Below, in pieces: positions 22,990 to 33,063 of a stretch of DNA of 64,000 nt. Source of the DNA: Trichomonas vaginalis G3 (taxonomy: Eukaryota > Parabasalia > Trichomonadida > Trichomonadidae); NCBI RefSeq assembly GCF_026262505.1, contig NC_067205.1, forward strand, positions 22,353,585-22,417,584, in the 5' to 3' direction. The position numbers were made by a program, and so were the translations under genes. Under the pieces are notes generated by a model. That model saw nothing but the letters and a program-made list of their open reading frames with translations. It had not been told where the DNA came from and did not search any database. Each line of letters starts with the position of its first letter. The first letter of the stretch is position 1.

Positions 22990-23477
22990 TAGGGATGCGT
23001 TAAACACGCCATTTGACCGGGCGTACATTTTTTTTGTTCGCCCAAAAATTTCGCCATTTGAGAAATTCAAAAATTAAAAATAAAATTTTAATCTTGATTT
23101 TTTTATTTTCGTGATTTTTTTGAAACTTACATAAGCGATGAAATACTTTTTTAAGTAATCGTTTATTATATATAAATATATCTTAATAAATTTAATTCCT
23201 TAAGGTAGAGCGTGTTCAAATTTAAAATCTCATACAATATTTTCTTAATGGCGTATTTTTCTGAGGTCGCCCAAATAAAGGCGAATTCAAAATTGAGAAC
23301 TCCAAGGCGTATGGCGAGTATTCAAAAAGTACGCCACTTACAAAATATTGAATGTGGATTATCAATTTTTTGGCGTGTTCAATTTCAAATTTTGATATTT
23401 ATGTTTATTTTATTCAGTATAATGCTAAGAATTAAAATATAAAATTCATAGAATTTTTTCTTTGAAAATATTTTACA

Positions 23478-24237
23478 TTTTTATTAGACCACTCCTAGAC
23501 TAGTCATCAGGTTATCCTCAGATCATCCTCAGACTACTCCTTATCAGATTACTCATCATCCTCAGACTACTCCTTAGACCCCTCCTCATCAGACTACTCC
23601 TCAGATCTTCCTCATAAGACTCCTCCTCAGATCTTCCTCCTGAGACTACTCTTCAGACTACTCCTTAGAGTCCTCCTCATCAGACTAGTCCTGAGACTAG
23701 TCCTCAGACTACTCCCGAAACTACTCCTCAGATTATCCGCAGACTCCTCCTCAGATTATCCTCAGATTATCCTCAAACTACTCCTCAGTCTAATCCTCAG
23801 ACTCCTCCTCAGATTATCCTCAAACTACTCCTCGGTCTAATCCTCAGACTCCTCCTCAGATTATGCTCAGACTACTCCTCAAACTCCTCAGTCTAATCCT
23901 CAGACTCCTCCTCAGATTATCCTCAAACTCCTCAGACTACTCCTCAAACTCCTCAGACTACTCCTCAAACTCCTCAGACTACTCCTCAAACTCCTCAGAC
24001 TACTCCTCAAACTACTCCTCAGACTACTCCTCGGTCTAATCCTCAGACTACTCCTCAGATTATCCTCAAACTCCTCAGACTACTCCTCAAACTACTCCTC
24101 AGTCTAATCCTCAGACTCCTCCTCAGATTATCCTCAAACTCCTCCTCAGATTATCCTCAGACTCCTCCTCAGGTTATCCTCAGACTCCTCCTCAGATTAT
24201 CCTCAGACTCCTCCTCAGATTATCCTCAGATTATCAC
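23478..24237. repeat. CCTCAGACTACT minisatellite inside the hAT-like element
   Basis: The tract is a degenerate tandem of 9- to 15-bp words built from CCTCAGACTACT, CCTCAGATTAT and CCTCAAACTACT. Longer blocks of several words repeat in its second half, suggesting secondary expansion. It is noncoding and strikingly purine/pyrimidine-patterned. Confidence 0.93.
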
Positions 24238-24448
24238 TTTACATATATATATCGATAACTAAATAATTACTTATTATACTTTTTTTTTTTTTTAATTTTA
24301 AAATAATATTAATATATCTTTCTACGTTTAATGATGAAAAGAGAAAGAGGAGTAAAAAGAGGAAAGAGAAAAGAAAGAGAGAGAGAAAAAAAAGAGAAAG
24401 AAAGAAAGAAAAAAAGGAAGGCGATAATTTTGTATTGTTTTGTTATTC

Positions 24449-24485
24449 GGCCGAATGGCGGGTACTTTGTACCCGCCATTCGGCC
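24449..24485. repeat. Perfect 17-bp-arm hairpin
   Basis: The arms GGCCGAATGGCGGGTAC and GTACCCGCCATTCGGCC enclose a 3-base loop TTT. It is the most GC-rich spot in the element and lies about 60 bp inside its right end. A subterminal hairpin may serve transposition or simply reflect an inverted duplication. Confidence 0.93.
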
Positions 24486-24638
24486 CCAAAAATGGCGTAT
24501 TATTCTATTTTTAAACGGTCATGGCGTAAAACCGTCGCATCCCTACTCTGATCCTATTCCTAACTATGTTTCAGTTAGACGATTAAGAAATAAAGACTAA
24601 ATTCTTTAGCAGAATGATAATGCAATTTAATTTTATTT

Positions 24639-24803
24639 GTTGAAACTATTAAATTACTCATTGATTTAAATCCATATCTAAATGAAATTGGTTCAAATGG
24701 CCAGTCGGCAATTGTAATTGAATTTAAAATCAGTTCTTTTTCATGTTTGAAGCCTTTCTTCGAATTTGATCCCAGAATTAACAGTCATGATAGGGAAAAT
24801 AAC
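24639..24803 (+). pseudogene. Ankyrin-repeat-like remnant
   Basis: A short open stretch reads VETIKLLIDLNPYLNE then GSNGQSAIVIEFK and FEFDPRINSHDREN. The spacing of KLLID, the NG turn and the following helix resembles ankyrin repeats, a very large protein class in trichomonads. No start codon or longer frame is present, so it is a fragment if real. Confidence 0.4.
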
Positions 24804-24810
24804 TGATTTG

Positions 24811-25185
24811 TTGAACCTGTGACTCGAGGTCACTTAAAATTGTTAACATAATGAAGACAAACTCTTGCAATGAAATCACATGTAATTGTGAAGCAGGTAG
24901 AGTCTCTGTATTAAAATGTTTGCTAACGAAGATAGTTCACTTCTAATTCAAAAATAAAGACATTTGTTAACAGAGAGACACTGTTCTATTTCATCATCCA
25001 AGATAACCATTGTATTACAATAAATCTAGCTCAATAAGGAGATGACTGAGTTTGAAAGAAGATGATGGCAATTCTTAGAATTTGTGTTATTTAGAAGAAG
25101 ATATGTTTAATGATACAACATATGATATTTTATAAAGATAAAGAACAATGTTATCAACTTTTAATGTTTTATCTGATTCTATCTT
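24811..25185. other. Gene-free stretch
   Basis: AT-rich sequence with no convincing frame on either strand. It separates the ankyrin-like remnant from the family 2 fragment. Confidence 0.5.
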
Positions 25186-25731
25186 TTAATAAAAATATGT
25201 AGCTGAGCATTTATCTGTTGTATTTTGAGATATAAATGAATCTAATGGATCATTTGAATCAAATATATCTGCATTATTTTTTATAGTTTGAACAGTGACA
25301 TCATTATTATTAAAGTAACAATTATCAATATCTGGTTTGCTTGTAAATAAATAGGTTCCTTTATTTCCTATGAATGAACAATTTGAATATTTACATGTAG
25401 TAAGGCAAATGATTATTGAATAATCACTTTTTGTTAATTCATTGTTTAAATAATTACATTTTGTAATACTAATATCACCATAATTGTAAATTCCGCCAAT
25501 TTCTGTAGATGATGTATTTGATGCTGTTGTGAAATTAATAATTCCTTTTTCTGCTGGAAATTGAATTGCAAATGCGGCATATTTATTAATTTCATAGTGA
25601 TAAGATGTATTAATATTACTTACTTTGATATCTCCTTGGTTATGAAAAAAATGCAGCTTTATATCCACTGCATTGTGATACTGAACATTCAAATGCATAA
25701 CTTTTGTAGTTATTTTCATCAGGTAATTCAA
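25186..25731 (-). pseudogene. Surface-type family 2 fragment, copy 1
   Basis: This 181-residue frame covers the C-terminal part of a second repeat-rich family. It includes NTSYHYEINKYAAFAI, NFTTASNTSSTEIGGIYNYG and CSFIGNKGTYLF and ends near TTDKCSATYFY. The repeated Asn/Cys turns suggest a beta-helix surface protein. The related N-terminal part seen at 28639-29357 is missing. It is a host pseudogene or partial copy, and no membrane anchor is visible. Confidence 0.6.
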
Positions 25732-26049
25732 TTAAATATGTACATCCATTAGTTTCGCTTGATGAATGTGAACAACAAATATGAACTAAGATGCATCTAT
25801 ATATATATCCAAATATGGTTTTAAATTATATAAAATTTACATTGGTGCCAAAACTCAAAAAAAAAAGATTTTTGAAAAATTAAATAAAAAAATGTTTAAG
25901 GCTGTTGAACTCGATGATTCTTAAAGAAAAATCTATTTACTCAAATGATATTGAAACTCAAGCCGTTTCTCAATTAAATTTATGATTAATAATAGAAGGT
26001 TTTCTTGCTATCAAATCAGATAAAGTTGATTTCAGTGAAAAACAGATTA
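25732..26049. other. Short gap with decayed coding traces
   Basis: A trace of the family 2 sequence continues on the minus strand to about 25790 in another frame (CSSSETNG-like). The rest is AT-rich without a clear frame. Confidence 0.4.
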
Positions 26050-26345
26050 GAATTGATTCAAATAGGATACCGAAGATATCAGGATAATATTAGTTTCTAA
26101 GAATTATGATACAGATTTGTTGTTCAAAGTGATCAACACATTCAGTGAAGAAAATTTGAGAGATTTCTTGAGATTCAGTTCAGGATATTCATATGTTCCT
26201 GCATGGAATTACAAACCTTTCATAAGTGTATACTCGATAATTGTTTCGAAAATGTCGACGAAAATGATGAGAAGACATGGCCTCTTCCAACTGCTTTGAC
26301 TTGTTTCATGAAACTGATCATACATCAATTCACAAATATTCAAAT
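26050..26345 (+). pseudogene. HECT ubiquitin-ligase C-terminal fragment, copy 2
   Basis: Pieces FSEENLRDFLRFSSGY and WPLPTALTCFMKLI are nearly the same as in copy 1 on the opposite strand. They lie in different frames, and the C-terminal end diverges after HQFTN, so this is a decayed host pseudogene. Together with the family 1 fragment to its right it mirrors the arrangement at 20116-21530. Confidence 0.75.
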
Positions 26346-26454
26346 TAATACAATCATGAATCCATTATTTCTGTTTTGTATATATAATAAAGATTATATA
26401 TCTAATTCCTTATATATTTTGGATGATAAAGATTGGAATTTCTTGGAGATCAAA

Positions 26455-27120
26455 ACTTAAAAAGTATCCTCTATTCATTCTGTACATCAGACTAAAAACA
26501 TAAATCTTACACATATCCCTTTTAAATAAAGGAAGGTCATATTCATAATATGAATTTGTTAAATTATAAGAAAAAAGAGATGCTTTGCCGCCTACTTTGC
26601 AATTATCAATAAAACTATTTTTGAGATATATATTTATTCTACCTGCATCTGTTCCTCCGAATAAATTTGTTTCACAGCCATTATTAAAAATTGCACAATT
26701 TTCAATATAAATTTGATAATAATCTTGCCAATAAAACGAAAGAATTCCGAATTGGCAGTCTCTTGCTGTATTATTAAATATATTACAATAACTGAGATTT
26801 GTACTTGAATCAAAACCGATAACTGATTCCTTATATGAACATAATAGACAAAAAATGGAGTAATTAACTAAAATTGAATTGCCTTTAAGTTGAATATAAC
26901 ATCCTGCAGCCGTTTTAGCATTGACATCACTCATATTTACAAGATTTGATTTTCATGTGAAAAACACATTCATAATTGTAATTTCCTTCAAATTTGGTAA
27001 ATCCAAGTTTAGAATAAACGCAATCAAGAATTTGGCAGTTTGTATTATCTTGATTTATTATATTAGAATGTTGTCCTTTGAATGTTGTTCCGCAATTTAA
27101 AATAGTTGTTCGGTATTCAA
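26455..27120 (-). pseudogene. Surface-type family 1, copy C
   Basis: The main frame (26410-26934) carries SYCNIFNNTARDCQFGI, IENCAIFNNGC and NSYYEYDLPLF, very close to copy A, and upstream homology continues to about 27120 in another frame with GTTFKGQHSN-like sequence. Its first part is lost, so it is a pseudogene. It converges on the HECT fragment at 26050-26345, the same tail-to-tail pairing as copy A with HECT copy 1. Confidence 0.65.
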
Positions 27121-27252
27121 AAATTTTCGAAAAAAATCAAAAAATTTAAAAATCATCGAATCTGCAGGGATTTTAAAAAATTCTTTTTAGTAAAACTTAA
27201 GGATATTGTATCAGATATATTGGTATGGGCAAATTCAATTTTAATCCAATAT

Positions 27253-27849
27253 TCATCGAGATATTAAGTTAACGAAGCTTTCAAAATTCACAACTTTAAA
27301 AAATGAAGTATAATGTGATATTGCCGAATCTAATGGTTCACCTGATTCAATATTTCCTTGATAACCAGAGTTATCTTTAAAATAACAATGATCAATGAAG
27401 GGACCATCAAAGAATATTTTGTTTCCTTTATTCCTCATAAAAGAGCAATATGAAAATCCACATGGCGGTGAACACATTATTAATGGACTATCAAACCCAT
27501 TAATTTCATTGTCTAAATAATTACAATATGAAATGAAAAAATTGCCATAGCTATTAAGCATTCCTGCCGTTTTTGAAGATGATGTATTTGATGTTGTGAT
27601 GTAACTCATATATGCATTTCCTGTTGGAAACTCAATCATATAAGCGGCATATTCGGTAATTTGGTGATTTGATGTATTGATATTATTTATCTTTATATTT
27701 CCTGCATGGTGCCAAATTGCAGCTGAGCTAGTTTCAGTGCCGCTACACTCGGATATTGATGACTCAATAACATAATTTTTATCATCATTATCTGGAATTG
27801 TTCTAATAATATATCCGCAGCCGGTAATTATTATAATTGTTTGAGACAA
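27253..27849 (-). pseudogene. Surface-type family 2 fragment, copy 2
   Basis: A 198-residue frame with TGCGYIIRTIPDNDDKNY, SISECSGTETSSAAIWHHAG, TSNTSSSKTAG and CNYLDNEING matches the middle and end of family 2. The N-terminal third seen at 28639-29357 is missing. It meets a plus-strand copy head to head near 27850. Confidence 0.6.
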
Positions 27850-27859
27850 TCATTGAGGA

Positions 27860-28558
27860 TGTACATCTTCATCAATTGTATCTAATTTATATTGGGGATG
27901 TGCATACTATATCAAGTCAATTAAAAATAGCAATAACATCAGCTATGCACTTGAATGCTCCATATCACAATGTAGAGGTTATGGCTCTGCAATATATCAT
28001 GCATATGGAGATATCCAAGTAAATAATTTGAATACATCATATCATAAAATTACAGCTTATGCCGCATACATTCTTGATACTCCAATAGGAACAGGAATTA
28101 TGAATTACACAACATCATCAAATTCATCTTCTTCAGAATTAGGTGGAGTTTTAAATGCAGGAAGTCAATTTAATATTACGAAATGTAATTTTTTAAACAA
28201 TGAATATAACGGAAGTACTAATGGAATCATTGATTGTACTAGTGCTAGTACATTTATAAATTGTTCAATCATAGAAAATAAAGGAAACTATTTATTTTCG
28301 CATAAACCAATCATTATTAATTGTTTCTTGAATGAAAACGTTGTAACTCGGACAGTAAAAGATGATCCTATTAATTTTGAATCAACTGAACTTCATGATT
28401 CGTTAATATCTCATTATACAACAGATAAATGTTCAGCTACGTATTTTTACCGTAAATCAAAATCATATTATGAATATCAAGAAGATATCAAATATATTGT
28501 CAAATATGTTTATAAAACTTCATTTTTTGAAGCTGTAAATTTATCTTCTTTAACATAA
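27860..28558 (+). pseudogene. Surface-type family 2 fragment, copy 3
   Basis: The open stretch begins without an ATG near WGCAYYIKSIKNSNN and runs through SISQCRGYGSAIYHAYG, NTSYHKITAYAAYIL, and CNFLNNEYNG to a C-terminal TDKCSATYFYRKSKSYYEYQ. It retains the longest C-terminus in the family here. The N-terminal part is missing. It is arranged back to back with copy 2, both cut at about the same point of the family sequence. Confidence 0.6.
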
Positions 28559-28638
28559 TATAGAACAATGTTCCCCAACATGGTAATTGAGAATATTTGT
28601 ATTGAATTCTATTGTATGATTTAAAGGAATATGATACA

Positions 28639-29357
28639 TTAATCCATCATTTCGACCAATCGAATTCGCTTCAAACATCTACTCAATATTACATCTGCTG
28701 GATATTCATTGTTTAAAAAATTACATTTTGTAATATTAAAATTACCATAATTGTAAATTCCACCACCATCTTCTGTAGATGATGTATTTGATGCTGTTGT
28801 GAAATTAATAATTCCTGTTCCTCTTGGATAAGCAATTACATATGCAGCAAAATAAGTAATTTCATAGTGATAAGATGTATTCATGTTACTTACTTTGGTA
28901 TCTCCTTGGTAATGCTCAAATGCAGCTTGATCTCCTTTGCATTGTGATACTGAACATTCAAATGCATAACTTTTGTTGGTACTTCCTTGAGGTAAAAAAA
29001 TGAAATATGCACATCCATCGCTTTCGCTTGATGAAAGTAAACAACAAATATGAACTAAGACGCAATCAGATTCTTCGATACAGAATGATCCACCATTATC
29101 TGTGGAACTATTGTTGTAAAAGGAACATGTTTCAAGTAATACTTTGCTGCTAGAATCAAGGTAAATTGCTCCATTTTGGTAATGGAAAGAAAATACTGCA
29201 TAATGAATGTAATAATTGCCATTCTCTGATATAGTTTCGTTCTTCGTTTTGCTAGTATAATCAATTGAGCCGTAATAATCGGAAAAACTTTCTTCAACTT
29301 GCAAATCGTTTCAAATTTAGATTTCCTTCGTTGATGATTCATTTCATAGTGTTGCAT
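28639..29357 (-). pseudogene. Surface-type family 2 fragment, copy 4 (N-terminal and middle part)
   Basis: The 221-residue frame has YYIHYAVFSFHYQNGAIYL, SSKVLLETCSFYNNSSTDN, then the SVSQCKGDQAAF and NTSYHYEITYFAAYVI blocks shared with the other copies. It breaks off into unrelated residues after NFNITKCNFLNNEYP. It preserves the N-terminal half missing from copies 1-3. It reads as a host beta-helix-type surface gene fragment; I see no signal peptide. Confidence 0.6.
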
Positions 29358-29859
29358 AAAGATGAATTTTGTTAAAATAAGCTTAAATCGTATTTTGGAT
29401 GTGGTAATATTGGGATCACATGCTTGGTTTACAACTATTCAATTTTTTGGTTATTTCAAAGTTTCATATATTTGGATTCAGATGACCATTATTTTAGATA
29501 TTTTCATGAACAATTTTGAAAAATTGACGCATTAATGGAAAAAAAAACTATTTATGATTTAATCATGTCATTTACAATTAGCTATGCTTTGACATTAAAA
29601 AACAAATAACAAGCAAAGTAAATCAATGAAAATCTAGATAAATTTTTATGAAACTGGCTATTTTTTGTATTTTATTACTATTAATAAATAGACAATTAAC
29701 AAATATTCATATTTGCCATATTATTTTTCTCAGACATGAGAACAAAAGTGGAGATACCCTCATTAGGGGATCTGAACACTTATAAATTGAAAGGATTGAT
29801 TGGCCGAACATTTTGTTGCCAAAAAAATTTTAAAAAAATTTTTTATTCACTAAATTTAA
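29358..29859. other. Intergenic stretch before the DnaJ gene
   Basis: AT-rich, with no coding frame. The last 40 bp are A/T runs leading to an initiator-like TCACTA 8 bp before the DnaJ start. Confidence 0.6.
29847..29852 (+). promoter_or_regulatory. Initiator-like element of the DnaJ gene
   Basis: TCACTA, with the central A 11 bp before the ATG, fits the trichomonad initiator pattern TCA-pyrimidine-T/A, which lies close to start codons. The match is seen in sequence; use as the start site is inference. Confidence 0.6.
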
Positions 29860-30837
29860 ATGGGTAAAGACTACTACGACATCCTCGGCGTGTCTAAGAA
29901 TGCCGATGCAACAGAACTTAAGCGTGCATACAGAAAGCTTGCTATGAGATGGCACCCAGATAAAAACAAAGATAACGAAGATGTCGCTAAAGCTAAATTC
30001 CAAGAAATTTCCGAGGCTTACGATGTTTTAAGTGATCCAGAGAAGCGTAAGGTATACGACCAATTCGGTGAAGAAGGCCTTAAAGCCGGCGCTGGTGGTG
30101 GTGGCTTCCCAGGTGGTTACAGATTTACACAAGGCAACGCTGAAGAGATCTTCCGTAATCTCTTCGGTGGTGGCAGCCCATTCGGCGATATCTTCGGCGG
30201 AATGGGAGGCATGGGCGGAATGGACGACGGTGGCTTCTCATTCAATTTCGGCCCAGGAGGCATGGGCGGAATGGGTGGCATGGGCGGTATGGGTGGCCGC
30301 CGCAAGCCACGCAAGCCAGAGCCACTTACTATCGAGCTTCCATTAACACTCGAACAATTATACTCTGGCTGCACAAAGAAGATGAAAATCACTCGTCGTA
30401 TCAACGGCAGAGATGATCCAAAGGTTCTCCAGATAGATGTTAAGCCAGGCTGGAAGGAAGGAACTAAAATTACCTTCGAAGGTGATGGAGATCAGAACCC
30501 TGGCCAATTAGCACAGGATGTTATCTTTGTTATCAAACAGAAGCCACATGATGTTTATACTCGTGAAGGCGATAACCTTGTTACAGAAGAAATTATCTCA
30601 TTAAAGCATGCACTTTGCGGATATACAGTTACAAGACCAGGTATTGATGGTGAACCAGTCCGTCTCGATGTTCAGGATATCATTTCTCCTGGTGGCGACT
30701 TCAGAGTTCCTGGAAAGGGTATGATTAACTCAAAGACAGGCCGCCGTGGTGATGTGATCTTCAGATTCAAGATTGCTTTCCCAGGCAATTTGTCAGAACA
30801 ACAGAAGGAAGTTCTTCGTCGTACTCTCCCTGAATAA
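29860..30837 (+). CDS. DnaJ/Hsp40 co-chaperone, type II (DNAJB-like)
   Basis: This protein delivers clients to Hsp70 and stimulates its ATPase. The J domain spans residues 1-70 with the HPD loop at 32-34. A Gly/Phe- and GGM-repeat-rich linker covers about 75-145, and the C-terminal substrate-binding beta-sandwich domains cover about 150-325 ([17 protein letters not shown] onward). No cysteine-rich zinc finger is present, which makes it type II rather than DnaJA. At 325 residues it is of normal length for the family. No signal or membrane segment is seen, so it is probably cytosolic. Codon use is richer in C- and G-ending codons than its neighbours, as expected for high expression. Confidence 0.95.
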   Translation: MGKDYYDILGVSKNADATELKRAYRKLAMRWHPDKNKDNEDVAKAKFQEISEAYDVLSDPEKRKVYDQFGEEGLKAGAGGGGFPGGYRFTQGNAEEIFRNLFGGGSPFGDIFGGMGGMGGMDDGGFSFNFGPGGMGGMGGMGGMGGRRKPRKPEPLTIELPLTLEQLYSGCTKKMKITRRINGRDDPKVLQIDVKPGWKEGTKITFEGDGDQNPGQLAQDVIFVIKQKPHDVYTREGDNLVTEEIISLKHALCGYTVTRPGIDGEPVRLDVQDIISPGGDFRVPGKGMINSKTGRRGDVIFRFKIAFPGNLSEQQKEVLRRTLPE

Positions 30838-31397
30838 AAAAATTATTTCAAATGTATCCTATACAAAATAACAATAAACTCTTTTCTATTTTTACTTAAT
30901 TAACAACTTGATTCAAAAACCTTAATTAATCAAATAAAAAATTTTATCAAAAAAAAATTAAACCCATTTTCCTACGTAAAGTCTCTCTATAGTTTTTCTA
31001 CCTCAATATTAAGTGAATCTCTATCAAAAATTTGAATAAGAGACTTGAAGGAGGAAATGGAGTTTTATCTGATAGTTTCTAAAAAGGATATAACTTCCAA
31101 ATAATATGGACATACATTACACATAAAAAAGACTGTTGAAATCATATTGTATTAAAATAAAACACATGAAAATTACTATCAAGACTAAATAAAACAAAAC
31201 TGATATAATTATAGCTAAGCCATATTAAGTGTTTAAGATATACATCATATTGGCGAGATATAAAACATATTAAATTGATGATGAATTAGATCTGTATGAA
31301 TTTGTATGTGACAAATATAAAAATTAATACTTTGATTGTTGGTCCATTTAAGAGAACAAAATAACAAATGAAATTAAGTAACAAATTTCAGAGTGTT
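30838..31397. other. Intergenic stretch
   Basis: The DnaJ stop is followed at once by an A run, a typical short trichomonad 3' end. The rest is AT-rich and I see nothing else in it. Confidence 0.6.
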
Positions 31398-31817
31398 TTA
31401 AAATAAATACCATTGGTCAAAGTTGACATCAATGTTATCTTCAACATAACTTGTTTCATAATAATTTTCGTCTCCTCTATTTGTTTGTGTAATCGCTTCA
31501 ACTTCTTGAGATGAATTTGTTTTGAGTAGTATATCTAGATGGGGTGAAAGAGACTCATAATTTTCACAAATCCAAACTAGAAGACCATCTTTACTCCGTC
31601 GGTCATAAAACTTACTTTTGATATTGAACTCTCTTAACATTTTAAATGCGAATGATTTTAATGTTTCACCTGTAAGGTCTCCATATATCCTTTTTATTTC
31701 GGTAAATCTATCTCCATAATATTCAATCTTTCGCTGAATGTTATCGTTGACTTTTTTTGTGACTTCTCGAGTGCACTTTCGTCCTGACTTGCATCTGTAC
31801 ACTGCAATATTAGACAT
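31398..31817 (-). CDS. Hypothetical protein (139 residues)
   Basis: The protein starts MSNIAVYRCKSGRKCTREV, has a basic helical middle (QRKIEYYGDRFTEIKRIYG), then a compact region GETLKSFAFKMLREFNI ending WICENYESLSPHL that could be a winged-helix-like DNA-binding fold, and an acidic Tyr-rich tail. I do not recognise the family, and the DNA-binding idea is a guess from shape. It lies 147 bp downstream of another minus-strand gene. Composition and frame length support it as real. Confidence 0.6.
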   Translation of the reverse strand: MSNIAVYRCKSGRKCTREVTKKVNDNIQRKIEYYGDRFTEIKRIYGDLTGETLKSFAFKMLREFNIKSKFYDRRSKDGLLVWICENYESLSPHLDILLKTNSSQEVEAITQTNRGDENYYETSYVEDNIDVNFDQWYLF

Positions 31818-31964
31818 TACTGATAATAATTACTTGACAATGAAACAACGCAAATTAAACTTGGAATATAAATTTGAGATGAAATAATTTTTTTCATCCA
31901 AATAAAGAATCATTCTCGGATACATATAACCGAAAATGTATTGAAAGCATGAGTGCATGTCTAA

Positions 31965-32570
31965 TTATCTTTTTGGTTCCGAAATAGTATCGTCAACATT
32001 AATTAGTAAATTATTGACTTTTCTATCAATAAGAGAGTATGTATTTCTCATGTATTGGACTGAAACATCAACCTTACTTGATGATTCTAAGCATTTAGCT
32101 GGATCTTCTAATAAAGAATAGCTGTACTTTAATTGTGCTAGTTTTTCGTTGAGTTGTTGTTTTTTCTTTTTCAAACGTTCAATTTCTTCTTCTAATTCAA
32201 CAATGTTATCAGATACAAATTCATCAATAGGAGGACGACGAATTTGGAGTGGAGGAGCACGTATTGGTGGATTTTGCATTTGGGGTTGTATTAAATTTTG
32301 ATTATTAATTCTCCATACAATTTCACCACTTGGCATAAGTTTGTATGAATTAAAAAAAGCAATACCATTGTTTGTCATAGTGAGAACTTTAGCAACTTGT
32401 GCTTCATTTAATTGAACTGGAAGCATTCTTGAAAGATTGAGATGATGAGTTAACTCTGGAATTGAGATTCCATAGTCATGTCCATTTCCTGGTATTGTCA
32501 TATGAGCAACAATTGTTTGAACAGCCCCTAAAATTACTCCTGGATTCAAAATTATTGCCCTTTCTTGCAT
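31965..32570 (-). CDS. Hypothetical protein with coiled coil (201 residues)
   Basis: The N-terminal 95 residues look like a small globular helix-turn-helix-type domain (ISIPELTHHLNLSRMLPVQL, then KLMPSGEIVWRINNQ). A proline-rich link (PPIRAPPLQIRRPP) follows, then a clear coiled coil at about 120-150 (VELEEEIERLKKKKQQLNEK). The ATG is preceded by an A/T run only. The family is not recognised; a nuclear regulatory role is possible but unproven. Confidence 0.65.
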   Translation of the reverse strand: MQERAIILNPGVILGAVQTIVAHMTIPGNGHDYGISIPELTHHLNLSRMLPVQLNEAQVAKVLTMTNNGIAFFNSYKLMPSGEIVWRINNQNLIQPQMQNPPIRAPPLQIRRPPIDEFVSDNIVELEEEIERLKKKKQQLNEKLAQLKYSYSLLEDPAKCLESSSKVDVSVQYMRNTYSLIDRKVNNLLINVDDTISEPKR

Positions 32571-33063
32571 TTTTCAAAAAAAAAATTGAATAAAATCTCA
32601 TATCGATATAATGATAAATATTTGAATATTATAATTAACAAGATGATTTTGGATTGTTTCTATCGTATTGGGTCAAAAATGACGAATAATATCAAACAAT
32701 TCTTCTCAATTCCAGCTATTTTGATGAGAAATCAAAAAGATTATTCTGTTAAACAATGTTAGATTGTTAGCCTTATCAAAAATGTTTTGATATCCAGGGA
32801 AATTTCGAATGTTTCATTAATCTTTATATAATTTGATTTCCTGTATTCTTTGTCCAGAACATTTATGGTTGATTATTTTTAAAAGGACTAATTGCAATTT
32901 AAAGTAGCTATTTTTAATATTTTTCATATGGCTTTCAAATTTTGAGAGAGATTGATATTTGTAACGGAAACATTAATAAAAATGAGATTTTTCCAATACC
33001 GAGATAGTTTTAGAATAAAAGACTGTGAATAAAAATTTTTTCTTTACAATTTTTGTAAAGAAA
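32571..33063. other. Divergent intergenic region
   Basis: This 493-bp stretch separates two divergent genes. It is AT-rich, with an open frame at 32565-32762 that looks accidental. No obvious control element was identified. Confidence 0.5.

Larger units (their letters stand above)
22990..24545. mobile_element. Non-autonomous hAT-like DNA transposon, 1556 bp
   Basis: The ends are perfect inverted repeats TAGGGATGCG and CGCATCCCTA, with a second matching block ACGCCAT about 7 bp further in on both sides. The 8-bp sequence CTCTGATC stands directly outside each end (22982-22989 and 24546-24553). An 8-bp duplication with TAGGG-type ends is characteristic of the hAT superfamily. No transposase frame is present; the inside is AT-rich DNA with a CCTCAGACT minisatellite and a 17-bp hairpin. 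Perfect ends and duplication suggest a recent insertion. Confidence 0.88.
22047..24600 (+). pseudogene. Surface-type family 1, copy B, split by a transposon
   Basis: Residues up to FEFSD (22047-22989) match copy A and the 26455-27120 copy, with the same Asn/Tyr-rich beta-helix-like turns (SYCNIFNNTAGDCKYGI). The reading frame is then cut by a hAT-like element at 22990-24545. After one copy of the 8-bp target duplication the frame continues in phase as PIPNYVSVRRLRNKD and stops at 24600. The gene was therefore probably open when the transposon arrived. As it stands, the frame ends three codons into the insert. Confidence 0.75.

Noticed and set aside
24331-24600. 89-codon frame MMKRERGVKRGKRKERE
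   Set aside because: It is a low-complexity frame of the hAT-like element that only runs by chance into the resumed host gene end.
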